The notes: generated from the sequence alone by a model not told the origin. Numbered from the stretch's first letter, positions 26,173 through 36,370 are shown. The stretch: 64,000 bases of DNA from Flavobacterium hydrocarbonoxydans (GCF_009789235.1 NZ_WSTB01000003.1:186001-250000); one strand, 5' to 3'. Program-made: numbers and translations.

Positions 26173-29100
26173 CTAAAATTTTAAATTAAAACCGAAAGTA
26201 AAAGTTCTCACATTTGGGTAACCTCCATATTCTAATCCCAGGTTGGTGTTACTTCTCGCATTGGTATCATTCAGATAATTTCCTTCCGGATCAGAACCCG
26301 GATAATCTGTTATTGTCCAAAGATTTTGCGCACTGATGTAAAAACGAACTTTGCTCAACCCGATTTTCGAAACTATATTTTCGTCTAAACTATATCCTAA
26401 AGAAATGTTTTTTAAACGAATATAACTTCCGTCATAAACAAATCTCGAAGTAACTCTTTTTGTTCTGGCCGCATTAACAGGCACATTGGTATCTGTATTG
26501 GTTGGAGTCCAGGCGTCTAAAACTTCGGTTGTCGCATTATTATTCCCGGAAGCCAGTTCCATCAAAGTATAATTTAAGATTTGGTTTCCTTGTGAACCCT
26601 GAAAAAAGATATTCAAATCGATATTTTTATAGGTAAAATCATTATTTAAACCAAAGATAAAATCAGGATTTGGATTGCCGATAATCGTTTTATCCTGAGA
26701 ATCCAGTTTTCCGTCTCCGTTAACATCTTTAAATTTTTCTCCACCGGCAATCGTTTCAAAATTTCCCGGAAGAACTGTTTCGCCTTGCTGAATTACACCA
26801 TCATAAACAAATCCGAAGAAAGAACCAACTGGTTCGCCCACTCGCAAAATTTGAGAATCTGTAGCCAGAAAATGCCCTGGAGTTGAGTTGATCAAAAGAT
26901 CTTTGTTGTCTGCCAGTTTGAGTACTTTGTTTTTATTGGATGAAATATTAAAGTTTGTTGACCACGTAAAATCTGCACCAGTAAAGTTTTTAGAATTAAT
27001 TCCTAATTCCCATCCTTTGTTTTCTAGTTCGCCCACATTTTGAAGCTGAGAACCAATTCCTGAAACACCTGGCAAAGGTCTGTTGAACAATAAATCTTTG
27101 GTATTGGTTATGTAATAATCTGCAGTCAGACTGATTCTGTTTTCGAATAAACCTAAATCAATTCCGTAATCCTGCTGATAGGAAGTTTCCCATTTCAAAT
27201 TCGGATTATCCAGAGAGGTTAACTGAACCGCATTTACAATAACATCACCGCTCACATCATAAATTTCTGAAAATCTTGATAAAGTTGAGTACGCACCAAT
27301 TGATGGGTTTCCGGTTGCACCATAACTCGCTCTTAATTTAAGGTTTGAAATGGTTTTATTATCTATTAAAAAACCTTCTTTGCTTACATTCCAGCCAATT
27401 GCTCCAGAAGGAAAAGTTCCGTATTTATAATTTTTACTAAAGCTTGAAGAACCATCACGACGTGCCGTAAACGTAACTAAATATCTGTCGTCATAATCAA
27501 AATTTAATCTTCCGAAAGCCGAAATCAATTCGGTTTCAGATAAAGACGAATTTGGTTTCATAAATACAGTTCCTGCACCCAAATTATGATAGGAATTAGT
27601 ATCCGTCAAAAATCCTCTCGCAGCAGCATACGAACTTTGGTTTTTATTTTTTTGATAGGAATAACCTCCAAGTACGGTTAAAACTCCTTTTTCTATAATT
27701 TCTTTTTTATAAGTCAAATAATTTTCAGTCAGGAAAGATGAATTTCGGCTATTATTGACAGAAGCCTCTCCTTTAATATTTTTTCCGGCAATCAGCGTTG
27801 AAGGAATGTATCTTCCTGTTTCAGAATTAGAGTCTGATAATCCTAAAGTAGTTTTAAAATCAAGATCGTTTGTGATTTTGTATTGAGCAAAGAAATTTGA
27901 TCTGTTGACAAATGATACCGTTTCCAGAATGTTTTCCATAGCCGTTGCATAAGGATTATCAATATTATCTCCTATTGGGGCAGTAGTGGTATAAGTACCA
28001 TCTTCGTTGTAGATTCCTTTGTCTGGCATAAATCTGTAGGCCGAAGCAATTACACCGGCAGCTCCTGTACCTCCGGCACCAGTCTGACTAACAATTCCGT
28101 CTTTATTTTGTTTACTTTGAAAAAGATTTAAACCTACTTTCAGTTTATCGGTTAAATCGGCTTCTAAATTGCTAACGATCGTGTATTTTTCTATTCCAGA
28201 ATTAATCACAACACCATTTTGATTAAAATAATTTCCCGATACATAATATTTTATGGCTTCAGAACCACCAGAAAATGATAAGGAAGTATTCGAAAGCATT
28301 CCCTCACGGTAAATTACGTCCTGCCAATCTGTGTTAGCCCCGGCAGAAGTATGTGTGGTAAAACTTTTTCTATACGCTACAAACTGATCTGCATCTAATA
28401 AATCCAGTTTATTGTTTACCGACTGTATCGAAGTCGAATTACTAAACTCGATAACTGGTTTTCCGGGTTTTCCTTTTTTAGTGGTGACCATAATAACCCC
28501 GTTTGAACCTCTTGATCCGTAAATAGCCGTTGCTGAAGCATCTTTTAGAATCTCAATTGAAGCAATATCCTGAGGCTGTGGCATAGAAACTCCCGCAAAA
28601 CCATCAACCACGATAAGTGCATCTCCACTCGCATTGATTGAGGTTCCTCCACGAACCCTGATTTTTACAGGAGAACCTGGTTCGCCTCCGTTGTTTGATT
28701 GTACCGAAACTCCGGCTGCCCTGCCCTGCAGTGCCTGTTCTGCACTTAATAACGGATAAGCTGTTAATTCCTTTGCCGTTACTGATGATACAGATCCTGT
28801 AATATCGCTCTTTTTGCGGGTTCCGTAACCTACAACAATCACTTCATCAAGTGCTTTCGTATCCGGTTTTAAACTGACATTGACTACTGTTTTATTTCCC
28901 AGCGGAATTTCGACCGTTTTATATCCAATAAAATTGAATACTAAAACAGCATTTTTTTCTGAAACTATAACGGTATAATTTCCATCCATATCTGCAGAAG
29001 ATCCTACAGAAGATCCTTTGATATAAACATTTGCACCTGGAAGCCCGAGTAAATCATCACTGGAAGTAATTCTTCCTGTAACTTTTTTGTCCTGTGCATT

Positions 29101-29175
29101 TACAACAATATTTACCAGTACAAAGAGTACCAGAAAATACCATTTAAGCGATTTGTTTTTGAAGTTTGTAAACAT
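26173..29175 (-). CDS. SusC/RagA-family TonB-dependent receptor
   Basis: Outer-membrane importer for oligosaccharides. It has 1000 residues: signal peptide (to about 27), carboxypeptidase-regulatory-like domain (about 32-112, KKVTGRITSSDD), TonB box and plug (VVVGYGTRKKSDITG near 120, GVIMVTTKKG near 230), then the beta-barrel ending in an aromatic residue (FNLKF), the normal outer-membrane insertion signal. It heads the SusC-SusD-GH88-GH2-GH2 unit with its own -7 element about 123 nt upstream, after the HTCS terminator. It probably takes up a glucuronate-containing oligosaccharide. Confidence 0.96.
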   Translation of the reverse strand: MFTNFKNKSLKWYFLVLFVLVNIVVNAQDKKVTGRITSSDDLLGLPGANVYIKGSSVGSSADMDGNYTVIVSEKNAVLVFNFIGYKTVEIPLGNKTVVNVSLKPDTKALDEVIVVGYGTRKKSDITGSVSSVTAKELTAYPLLSAEQALQGRAAGVSVQSNNGGEPGSPVKIRVRGGTSINASGDALIVVDGFAGVSMPQPQDIASIEILKDASATAIYGSRGSNGVIMVTTKKGKPGKPVIEFSNSTSIQSVNNKLDLLDADQFVAYRKSFTTHTSAGANTDWQDVIYREGMLSNTSLSFSGGSEAIKYYVSGNYFNQNGVVINSGIEKYTIVSNLEADLTDKLKVGLNLFQSKQNKDGIVSQTGAGGTGAAGVIASAYRFMPDKGIYNEDGTYTTTAPIGDNIDNPYATAMENILETVSFVNRSNFFAQYKITNDLDFKTTLGLSDSNSETGRYIPSTLIAGKNIKGEASVNNSRNSSFLTENYLTYKKEIIEKGVLTVLGGYSYQKNKNQSSYAAARGFLTDTNSYHNLGAGTVFMKPNSSLSETELISAFGRLNFDYDDRYLVTFTARRDGSSSFSKNYKYGTFPSGAIGWNVSKEGFLIDNKTISNLKLRASYGATGNPSIGAYSTLSRFSEIYDVSGDVIVNAVQLTSLDNPNLKWETSYQQDYGIDLGLFENRISLTADYYITNTKDLLFNRPLPGVSGIGSQLQNVGELENKGWELGINSKNFTGADFTWSTNFNISSNKNKVLKLADNKDLLINSTPGHFLATDSQILRVGEPVGSFFGFVYDGVIQQGETVLPGNFETIAGGEKFKDVNGDGKLDSQDKTIIGNPNPDFIFGLNNDFTYKNIDLNIFFQGSQGNQILNYTLMELASGNNNATTEVLDAWTPTNTDTNVPVNAARTKRVTSRFVYDGSYIRLKNISLGYSLDENIVSKIGLSKVRFYISAQNLWTITDYPGSDPEGNYLNDTNARSNTNLGLEYGGYPNVRTFTFGFNLKF

Positions 29176-29297
29176 TCATTTTTTGGTTTTAAGGTTAATG
29201 TTAGATAAAGTAGAAAAACAACAAGCTCATTCCGATGATAAGCATGACAAATAGAATTTGCAGCAACACGAATTTTGTTTTGGTGATTTTCATATCG

Positions 29298-29305
29298 CAA
29301 ATGTA
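29298..29305 (-). promoter_or_regulatory. candidate promoter of the SusC-SusD-GH88-GH2 operon
   Basis: Minus strand TACATTTG, a full match to TAnnTTTG. A TTTG sits 24 nt upstream (29333-29330), slightly beyond the usual spacing to a -33 element. It lies between the HTCS terminator and susC and gives a leader of about 115 nt. Confidence 0.5.
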
Positions 29306-29330
29306 TAGGGCACAAATAATATAGAAATAC

Positions 29331-29365
29331 AAAAAAGGGTATCTAAAAATACAGATACCCTTTTT
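29331..29365. terminator. terminator after the HTCS gene
   Basis: AAAAAGGGTATCT and AGATACCCTTTTT form a perfect 13-bp stem around an 8-nt loop, with A/T runs on both sides. It lies just past the stop of the HTCS gene and separates it from the SusC operon. Confidence 0.85.
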
Positions 29366-29387
29366 AAAGCCTTATAAACTAAGGATT

Positions 29388-32300
29388 TTAGATTGTTGAA
29401 GCCGATTTAGAAAATTTGTCGGCAAATTGCGACGGGGTTTCTCCGTATCGTTTTTGGAAACATTTGCTAAAGTATTTTGGATTATTAAAACCTACTTTAT
29501 AACTCACTTCTGCAATATTCAATTTGTTTTGTTCCAATAATTGAGCAGCACGTTTTAATCGTATTTCATGAATAAATTCGTTTGGAGTAAAATTCGTCCA
29601 GGCTTTAATTTTTAAGAATAACATGGTGCGGCTCACCCCTAACTCTGAACAAAAAAACGGAATATCAAATTGTTCATTCGAGATGTTTTCCTCTACAATT
29701 TTAAAAGCTTTTTTTAATAGCTCTTCATCCAGAGAAGAAACCGTGATTTCAGAAGGGTTAAAATGGTCTTCGCTCGAAAATTTGTTTTTTAAACGTTCAG
29801 CAGAATTCAATAGATTTTTAACCCGAAGTTTAAATTCAATTAAATTAAAAGGTTTACTGATGTAATCATCGGCACCACTTTCTAAGCCTTCAAATTTATA
29901 TACTAATGACGATCTGGAGGTTAATAAAATTACCGGTATGTGGCTTGTTTTTATATTCTCTTTTATTTTAGAACAAAGCTCGGTGCCCACCATTTCAGGC
30001 ATAATAACGTCGCTTATTATTAAATTGGGTACAAATTGCAGTGCTTTTTCTAACGCTACTTTTCCGTTATCTGCCACAATAATATTATATTCTTTCTTTA
30101 GTAAATTTTTCATAAAAGAACGTAAAACCTTGTGGTCTTCTACAATAAGTATTGTTTTTCTTTCGGTATTAACCACTAAATCATCCACATCTTCATGATC
30201 TGTTATTTCGGAGGTTTCTAGTTGTGCTTTATACTGATCAATATCATCACTAATTTTAAAATCACTTATAATTTCAGTGTCCAAAAGATGTTTCCTGCCC
30301 AAAGGAAGAGTTACTTTAAATACAACTCCTTCTGTTTTTTTATTGAATACCTCAATACTTCCTTTATGGAGTTTTACTATGTTTTTTACAATTGAAAGTC
30401 CAATTCCGGTTCCTTTATTATAGTTTTTCTGAATGTTATTGTGCATTGGAACCTCAAAAAATAAATCAAAAATTTTATCAATATGTTCTTCAGCTATCCC
30501 CACACCCGAATCTTCTATCGTAATAAAAAGATTCTCTGTGTCGTGTGTTATTTTAAGATGAATCGACCCTCCTTTTGGCGTATATCTGAAAGCATTTGAA
30601 ATTAGATTATAAAAAACGCGCTCTAATTTATAGCGGTCAAAATACACTAAAATCTCTTCTTCTGATGATTCGAAAGTATAACTATATCCGCCATCTTTGG
30701 CATATTCAATAAAAGATAAAAAGATTTCTCGGGTAAATTTTACAATATTTCCTTCAGCAGATTCGAGCATTACCTGATGGTTTTCAAGTTTTCTAAAATC
30801 CATTAAACGATTTATTAAACTCAAAAGATGATTGGCACTTCCTTCGATAACCAATAGTTTTTTATACATTTCGTGAGTACCATTATAATCGGTCAGAATT
30901 TGCTGCAACGGACCTAATATCAGCGTTAATGGCGTTCTAAATTCATGCGATATATTGGTGAAAAAATCTAATTTCAAGCGATTATTTTCTTCTATTCGCT
31001 CAGTTTCCAAATATTCCAGTTGTAATTTCTGTTTCAGTCTTGCTTTGGATTTTATGATCCAGATTAATCCGTATAATCCCAGACCAATTATAATTCCATA
31101 CAATAAAAATGCCCAAATACTTCTCCACGGTGCAGGTTTTACAATAACGGTTAAACTGGTAGGAACTTTGTTCCAGACCCCGTCATTATTAGCCCCTTTA
31201 ACTTCAAAGGTGTAGCTTCCAGGATTTTGAATCGCAAAAATGGCTTCGGTGTTTTTGGTTTTGGTCCAGTTGTTTTCTAAGCCAGTCATACGGTATAAAT
31301 ATTGATTGTTTTTTGACCGAATGTAATTGGGTATTGCAAAATTTATCGAGAAATTGGCTTTGTCGTAGTCTAATGTAATGGTTTTGGTATAACCGATGCT
31401 TTTGTCTAAAATTTCACTCTTATCGTGTGCATGAATACTTTCATTATTAATTTTCAAATCTGTTATTAATACCTGAGGAGCATATTTATTGATCGAGATT
31501 TTTTTGGCGTCAAAATAGGTCACTCCGGATGGGCTTCCGAAATAAAACTCATCTGAATCAAGTTTTAGAGCCGAATTATCATTAAATTCATTACTCGTTA
31601 AACCATCTTTCTGATCGTAAATAATAGTCGTTTTTCTTCTTGTATTGTACTTTATAATGCCCTGATTGGTACTAATCCAAAAGTTTTTATCATCATCTTC
31701 CAGTATAGAATGTATAGACGTGATAGCTGTATTACCAACTTTTAAATTAATTTTATTGAATTTTTTTCCATCAAAATAATGAAGGCCTTTTGCTTTGGTT
31801 CCAACCCAAATTTTATTTTGGCTATCCTGAAAAAGCGTCAGAATATCGTCGCCTGCTAAAGCAGCAGCGTCAAAAAAGAAATGTTGTATCTGATATTTAT
31901 TTTGCTGAAACTTTTTTAACGAAATCCGATTTAATCCGTTTTGAGTTCCAATCCATAAAAATTTATTTTTATCAACCAAAATAGTACGAATAATATTATT
32001 GGTAATTAAATTTTGGCTTTTATTATCATTATTAATAACCAAAAAGTCTTTTGTAACAGTATTGTACCGAATCAGTCCTTTGCCAAAAGTTCCAATCCAT
32101 AAAATTCCATTGCCTTCATTTTTAATAGAATAAACACCCGTTTCTTTCAATAAAGCACTTAAATTAGGCGCAATTCTACTCTCTTCCATTCTTTTCGAAA
32201 GCGTATTATAGGCAGACAATCCTTTAGAAAAAGTACCCATCCACAAAATATGATCTTCAGAAAGACACATCGATTTGATATCATTTTTGTTGTTTTGCCC

Positions 32301-33482
32301 CGTTTTGCTGTTGATGTAGCTTGTTGTTTCGGTTTTTTTATTAAAAATAGTAACACCACCTCCTTCAGTTCCAAAATAAATATTCTGATTGGTATCGCTA
32401 ATAATCGAACTCACCACATCAAAACTCATCGGAATCTTTTTTGAATTCTGATTGTAATTTGAAAAATTAACATTCGAAACATCCCAAATATTGATGCCTT
32501 TATAATAACAGCCAATCCAAACAGAACCTTTTTTATCAATAAAAACCGACTTTACTTTATCAATTCCGTTACTGTTAGTACTATTATTTATTTTTTGAAG
32601 GCTTTTATCTTTTCCAAAAATGTACATTCCGTCATACGCTCCAATCCATAAAGAACCTTGATTGTCAATGGCCAGAGAGCGAATATCGGTATTGATTTCT
32701 TTGTACTTTTGTTCGGGCAGGAAAGCTGTAAATTGGTTTGTCGAATGGTCAATTTTCAAAAGGCCTTTATTCTTTGTCCCCACCCACAAATCACCTTTAG
32801 AATCCTCTACCAGTGACTGAATCGTAAGCAAATCAGCCGAATTTAAGGGATAATTTTTAAATACGAATTTATCATTTTTTCTGCTCACAAGCTTACACAA
32901 TCCTTTTGTTGTACCAATCCAGATTTCTCCTTTTTTAGTTTTTAGAATTGCGAGTATATTGTTGCTTGGCAAGGTTTTAGGGTCGGTATCAGAATGAAAA
33001 ATAGACGTAAAACGATTTGTTTTTTCATTATATATTGTTAGCCCTTTTGAAGTTCCAAACCACATTTCGTTGCCAATTTCTTTGATAGACCAGGTAGCAT
33101 TACCGCTTATGGTGTGATTGGTTTTGTTATGAAGATATCTTTTGAAAGTATTGGTTACCGGATTATAACAGTTTAGACCATTGTAAGTCCCTACCCATAT
33201 TTTACCAGTCCTGTCTTCTTCAATTGATAAAATATCATTATTGCTGATAGAGTATTTATTGGTAACATCATTTCTGAAAATAGTAAATTTACTTCCGTCA
33301 TATTTGTTAAGGCCATCACGGGTACCAATCCACATTTGTCCAAATTTGTCCTGGTGCATGGCTATGACTGAACTTTGCGAAAGCCCGTCAGTAGTAGATA
33401 AACTCTTTAACCGATATTTCGTTTGAGAAAAAACATTCCCAAAAATTAAGAGTAAAACTAAAAAAGGTATCTTGTATTTCAT
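29388..33482 (-). CDS. hybrid two-component system regulator (HTCS), one-protein sensor and AraC-type activator
   Basis: Inner-membrane sensor that binds a glycan fragment in the periplasm and activates PUL genes. About 1364 residues: signal peptide, a two-bladed-propeller sensor of Reg_prop repeats (about 25-690, repeats such as MWIGTRDGLNKYD), a Y_Y_Y domain (about 695-785) and one membrane helix (about 790-812). The cytoplasmic part has HisKA with TNISHEFRTP (His near 845), HATPase_c with DSGVGIAEEH and GTGIGLSIV, a receiver domain (about 1110-1225, Asp in ISDVIMPEM) and an AraC HTH at the end. All phosphorelay residues are present. The ATG at 33482 gives a clean signal peptide; the in-frame TTG at 33491 is less likely. 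It lies 28 bp after the beta-helix gene, so it belongs to that unit. Confidence 0.95.
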   Translation of the reverse strand: MKYKIPFLVLLLIFGNVFSQTKYRLKSLSTTDGLSQSSVIAMHQDKFGQMWIGTRDGLNKYDGSKFTIFRNDVTNKYSISNNDILSIEEDRTGKIWVGTYNGLNCYNPVTNTFKRYLHNKTNHTISGNATWSIKEIGNEMWFGTSKGLTIYNEKTNRFTSIFHSDTDPKTLPSNNILAILKTKKGEIWIGTTKGLCKLVSRKNDKFVFKNYPLNSADLLTIQSLVEDSKGDLWVGTKNKGLLKIDHSTNQFTAFLPEQKYKEINTDIRSLAIDNQGSLWIGAYDGMYIFGKDKSLQKINNSTNSNGIDKVKSVFIDKKGSVWIGCYYKGINIWDVSNVNFSNYNQNSKKIPMSFDVVSSIISDTNQNIYFGTEGGGVTIFNKKTETTSYINSKTGQNNKNDIKSMCLSEDHILWMGTFSKGLSAYNTLSKRMEESRIAPNLSALLKETGVYSIKNEGNGILWIGTFGKGLIRYNTVTKDFLVINNDNKSQNLITNNIIRTILVDKNKFLWIGTQNGLNRISLKKFQQNKYQIQHFFFDAAALAGDDILTLFQDSQNKIWVGTKAKGLHYFDGKKFNKINLKVGNTAITSIHSILEDDDKNFWISTNQGIIKYNTRRKTTIIYDQKDGLTSNEFNDNSALKLDSDEFYFGSPSGVTYFDAKKISINKYAPQVLITDLKINNESIHAHDKSEILDKSIGYTKTITLDYDKANFSINFAIPNYIRSKNNQYLYRMTGLENNWTKTKNTEAIFAIQNPGSYTFEVKGANNDGVWNKVPTSLTVIVKPAPWRSIWAFLLYGIIIGLGLYGLIWIIKSKARLKQKLQLEYLETERIEENNRLKLDFFTNISHEFRTPLTLILGPLQQILTDYNGTHEMYKKLLVIEGSANHLLSLINRLMDFRKLENHQVMLESAEGNIVKFTREIFLSFIEYAKDGGYSYTFESSEEEILVYFDRYKLERVFYNLISNAFRYTPKGGSIHLKITHDTENLFITIEDSGVGIAEEHIDKIFDLFFEVPMHNNIQKNYNKGTGIGLSIVKNIVKLHKGSIEVFNKKTEGVVFKVTLPLGRKHLLDTEIISDFKISDDIDQYKAQLETSEITDHEDVDDLVVNTERKTILIVEDHKVLRSFMKNLLKKEYNIIVADNGKVALEKALQFVPNLIISDVIMPEMVGTELCSKIKENIKTSHIPVILLTSRSSLVYKFEGLESGADDYISKPFNLIEFKLRVKNLLNSAERLKNKFSSEDHFNPSEITVSSLDEELLKKAFKIVEENISNEQFDIPFFCSELGVSRTMLFLKIKAWTNFTPNEFIHEIRLKRAAQLLEQNKLNIAEVSYKVGFNNPKYFSKCFQKRYGETPSQFADKFSKSASTI

Positions 33483-33510
33483 AAAGTTCAAATTACTTTG
33501 CGATATTATA

Positions 33511-35148
33511 TTATTTTAATCGCTTTTGCAATTGATAATCATATAAAGAAGGAATTGCGTCCAGCGGTGAATTCAAAAACTCAATATATGCATCGGGTTC
33601 ATATTTTAATTCGAATTTTTGGTTTCCGCTAACGCCAATAATTCTGGCAAACGGTCCATCCTTCATACCGTATAGTAAAACGGGTTTGGTTATTTCATTT
33701 GGGTTTTCGACTTCTACAATTATATTCCAAAAAGTACTGAAGGGTCCATGAGAAGGTTTCCAGTATTCGGCTCCTCCTCCACCAAATAAGGCATAACTAT
33801 GGTCTGCGTCTGGCTTTATATGAACTTTAATATCGTCGAATAAATTCTGATGATTCGCTCCAGAATGCTGATCTAACAAAGGATTTGCAAAAATTTCACA
33901 ATGCTGATATACATTTTTGGTAGCAAAGGTGTTGAAACTTAAAGGATGAACTGCCTCATTATAAATTTTAAGATTTTTGACTAAAACATTATGAACACCA
34001 CCCAAAGTTACAGTATAATGTGCCAGATGTGTTCCCTCCGTAACAATATCCTGTATGGAGATATTCGCCACTTCTTCGGCTAAAATACCACTGTCCGAAT
34101 TTGTAATCCTAATATCTTTTACCCAACTATTAAAAAGACGTGTTAAAAACAGCGCATTATTTCCAGGCTCAACGTGATGTGCTACTCTTGGAATATCCGG
34201 AAAAGTAAAACGAATATGTTCGATTCCAACTTCGTTTAAATGTTTCCATTCAACTAATTGTGCCTGATAATCAGGTTTGATGCTAATCGTTAAAGGTGTT
34301 TTTATTGTTATTTTTGATTTTGAAATCTTTATAATTTCGACTTGCTGTCTTACAATAGGCAATTTGGGAAATTTCCAGTGATGTGAGCCAGGTTTTACAT
34401 TGGCACCTTTGTAAAGATCGGTTAGGATTGAGCCATTTTCTCCGTCTTTATTAAACAATTGAAGTTCTACGATATCGCCCACTTTTAATCCTTTAATATC
34501 CGAAACATTCAGGATGTGTCCGCCCCTGTTTCCAGAGCTAACTCTCGCCAGGATATTAGGTGTTGGTTCGTATTTATCAAGGTAAGATTTTACCCTTTCG
34601 CCAGGAATCTGCGTCCAGATAAAACCGCCCGACCAGGCATATTGCGAAAAAGGTAAATCTACATTGTTTTCCGGTTCGCGCTGTCTTTTGTCAAAAGTGG
34701 TTAAATATTCCCGAAGTTCAGACAAAGATTCAGGATTTTTACAATACATGAGGGGTCTGGGACAATAAATTTCAGTTCCCGCATCAGAAGAACCTGCACC
34801 GCGAAGCACAAAATTACTTCTTTCGATATATAGAATATCACTCAGAATAATTCGGCCTGGAGGCAATTGCAAAACCACATTGCCATCAATAGAATTTGCT
34901 GCATCTATGGCTTTTAGCAATGCTTTTGAATCGTCTAAACCATCATTTGCTTTTACGCCAAAATCTGTTGCACTGATAATTTTTCCTTCCAATTCAGGAA
35001 GTGTTTTTTCTCCAAAATGATAACCCGCATAACTAAAGTCAGGAAGGTAATCTGTCTTCGAATCCGTAAGTATTTTTGGGATTTTTTGCCCCATCACAAT
35101 GCCATTTATAAAAATACTGCAAAAAATAATAAGGGATTGGCGATTCAT
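33511..35148 (-). CDS. pectate-lyase-3-like right-handed beta-helix protein, possible polysaccharide lyase
   Basis: A 545-residue secreted protein (signal peptide to about residue 20). The N-terminal TDFGVKANDGLDDSKAL segment (near 60) followed by LQLPPGRIILSD is the typical opening of Pectate_lyase_3 beta-helix proteins. Later coils are rich in parallel-strand patterns (ISIQDIVTEGTHLA, NVLVKNLKIYNEA). An insert near 130-210 is aromatic-rich (YAWSGGFIWTQIPGE) and could form a substrate cleft. Its chemistry is not known to me. In context, between the DUF4861-like gene and the HTCS, it is the best candidate for backbone cleavage in this PUL, which otherwise has only exo-enzymes. It may instead be an epimerase-like or non-catalytic helix. 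Confidence 0.65.
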   Translation of the reverse strand: MNRQSLIIFCSIFINGIVMGQKIPKILTDSKTDYLPDFSYAGYHFGEKTLPELEGKIISATDFGVKANDGLDDSKALLKAIDAANSIDGNVVLQLPPGRIILSDILYIERSNFVLRGAGSSDAGTEIYCPRPLMYCKNPESLSELREYLTTFDKRQREPENNVDLPFSQYAWSGGFIWTQIPGERVKSYLDKYEPTPNILARVSSGNRGGHILNVSDIKGLKVGDIVELQLFNKDGENGSILTDLYKGANVKPGSHHWKFPKLPIVRQQVEIIKISKSKITIKTPLTISIKPDYQAQLVEWKHLNEVGIEHIRFTFPDIPRVAHHVEPGNNALFLTRLFNSWVKDIRITNSDSGILAEEVANISIQDIVTEGTHLAHYTVTLGGVHNVLVKNLKIYNEAVHPLSFNTFATKNVYQHCEIFANPLLDQHSGANHQNLFDDIKVHIKPDADHSYALFGGGGAEYWKPSHGPFSTFWNIIVEVENPNEITKPVLLYGMKDGPFARIIGVSGNQKFELKYEPDAYIEFLNSPLDAIPSLYDYQLQKRLK

Positions 35149-35200
35149 GGTTGGTGGTATTTTGGGGGAGGAAATATTTTTTTATCTGTGAAGTCATTCT

Positions 35201-36370
35201 TTATTTTTTCAACTTTACAACAAGTGGATTATTTACTTTATTAGCAAATGCACTTAGGTAAGTTTCCCATTCTTGTTGGGTCTTGAATGGAGATCCTTTT
35301 TTCCAGCCAAAACCCACGTAATAAATAGCTTTTTCCTTTTTTACAGCGATATTAGCGTATAAATTGCTCAAATCTTTCTTATCCGTTATAAAATGGTCAA
35401 AACTCTTCAGATTATTTTCAGGTACAACTAATCCTGTACCTATTTCAGAATCATCAAGGTTTTCCCAATGACTTAACCAGCCTTCTTTCACATTCGTTCC
35501 GATACTGCCTTTTTTATCATGAAGCGTTAATCCCGCAGCAATTGATTTTGTTCCTGTAATATTTATTTCAAAGCGCGAAAGATAACTTCCGTAATCAAGA
35601 CTAATCAATTTAGATTCGGATATTTTTTTTCCGTTTGCATCCCAATTCGCATAAGTAAGCACAAAACTGGTTCTTATTGGTCCTGTAGAAATGGTTTTCC
35701 AACTGATAAAATTTTTAGAAAAACAATAATTATCATGGCTTTTAACAGCAATTCCACCTACACCACGACTATCTCCTACATGAAAATTATCCAAACCTTC
35801 ACCAGTGTCTTCATGATAAGTCCCTGTTTTTGAGGTTGTTTTTTCGTACCATTTATTGATGATCGGGTAGTCAACTCTTTTTAGCCAGGCATCAATTCCA
35901 CTGGTTAAAGTTCCCCCGGCTACCTTTTCTTCGACCATTTTTTGAGCTGTTGGTCCATACGTTCTAAAGGCTACTTTATCGTTTTCCCAAGCGTAATCGT
36001 CTGTTCTTTCCGGAACAAATCTCGAATAACAATTAATATTCTTAGGCAAAGAAGCATTTGATGAAGCGATGATTTCAAAATCCTGGGCAGATGAGGCCTT
36101 TATTTTTGGCTGAAATAATAAAACATCCATCGTTCCGTCGTTATCATAATCGATACACTGTGTTGGCAGCAATACATCAGTATCAACTTCTTTGATTGCA
36201 ACTTCTTCTAATTTTGCCGTAGTATTTAGATGAAGGCTTTTTTTAGTGAGTTCAATAGTTTCAAATTCACGATTTACAGGAAGTGAATTGGTAACAGTAA
36301 TGATTCTATTTTGGGAGTGAAGAGCTATACAATTAGCAAAAATTGTGAGCAGTAAGATTTTTTTTTTCAA
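35201..36370 (-). CDS. DUF4861-like secreted protein
   Basis: A 389-residue secreted protein starting KKKILLLTIFANCIALHSQ. It looks like a DUF4861 family member: a beta-rich sugar-binding-type fold with FVPERTDDYAWENDKVAFR (near 120), GTYHEDTGEGLDNFHVG (near 190), SRGVGGIAVK and a C-terminal YYVGFGWKKGSPF. Conserved Glu, Asp, His and Tyr residues suggest an enzyme, but I know no proven activity for this protein. Oligosaccharide dehydratases that make unsaturated uronate ends are known from ulvan loci; whether this protein belongs to such a family has to be tested. The start codon is TTG (36370), as no ATG fits the signal peptide. It is first in the unit with the beta-helix protein and the HTCS. 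Confidence 0.6.
   Translation of the reverse strand: MKKKILLLTIFANCIALHSQNRIITVTNSLPVNREFETIELTKKSLHLNTTAKLEEVAIKEVDTDVLLPTQCIDYDNDGTMDVLLFQPKIKASSAQDFEIIASSNASLPKNINCYSRFVPERTDDYAWENDKVAFRTYGPTAQKMVEEKVAGGTLTSGIDAWLKRVDYPIINKWYEKTTSKTGTYHEDTGEGLDNFHVGDSRGVGGIAVKSHDNYCFSKNFISWKTISTGPIRTSFVLTYANWDANGKKISESKLISLDYGSYLSRFEINITGTKSIAAGLTLHDKKGSIGTNVKEGWLSHWENLDDSEIGTGLVVPENNLKSFDHFITDKKDLSNLYANIAVKKEKAIYYVGFGWKKGSPFKTQQEWETYLSAFANKVNNPLVVKLKK

Noticed and set aside
505..36370. Ulvan-specific locus
   Set aside because: GH105, GH88 and rhamnosidase would fit, but no sulfatase gene is present anywhere in the window, and ulvan is heavily sulfated.
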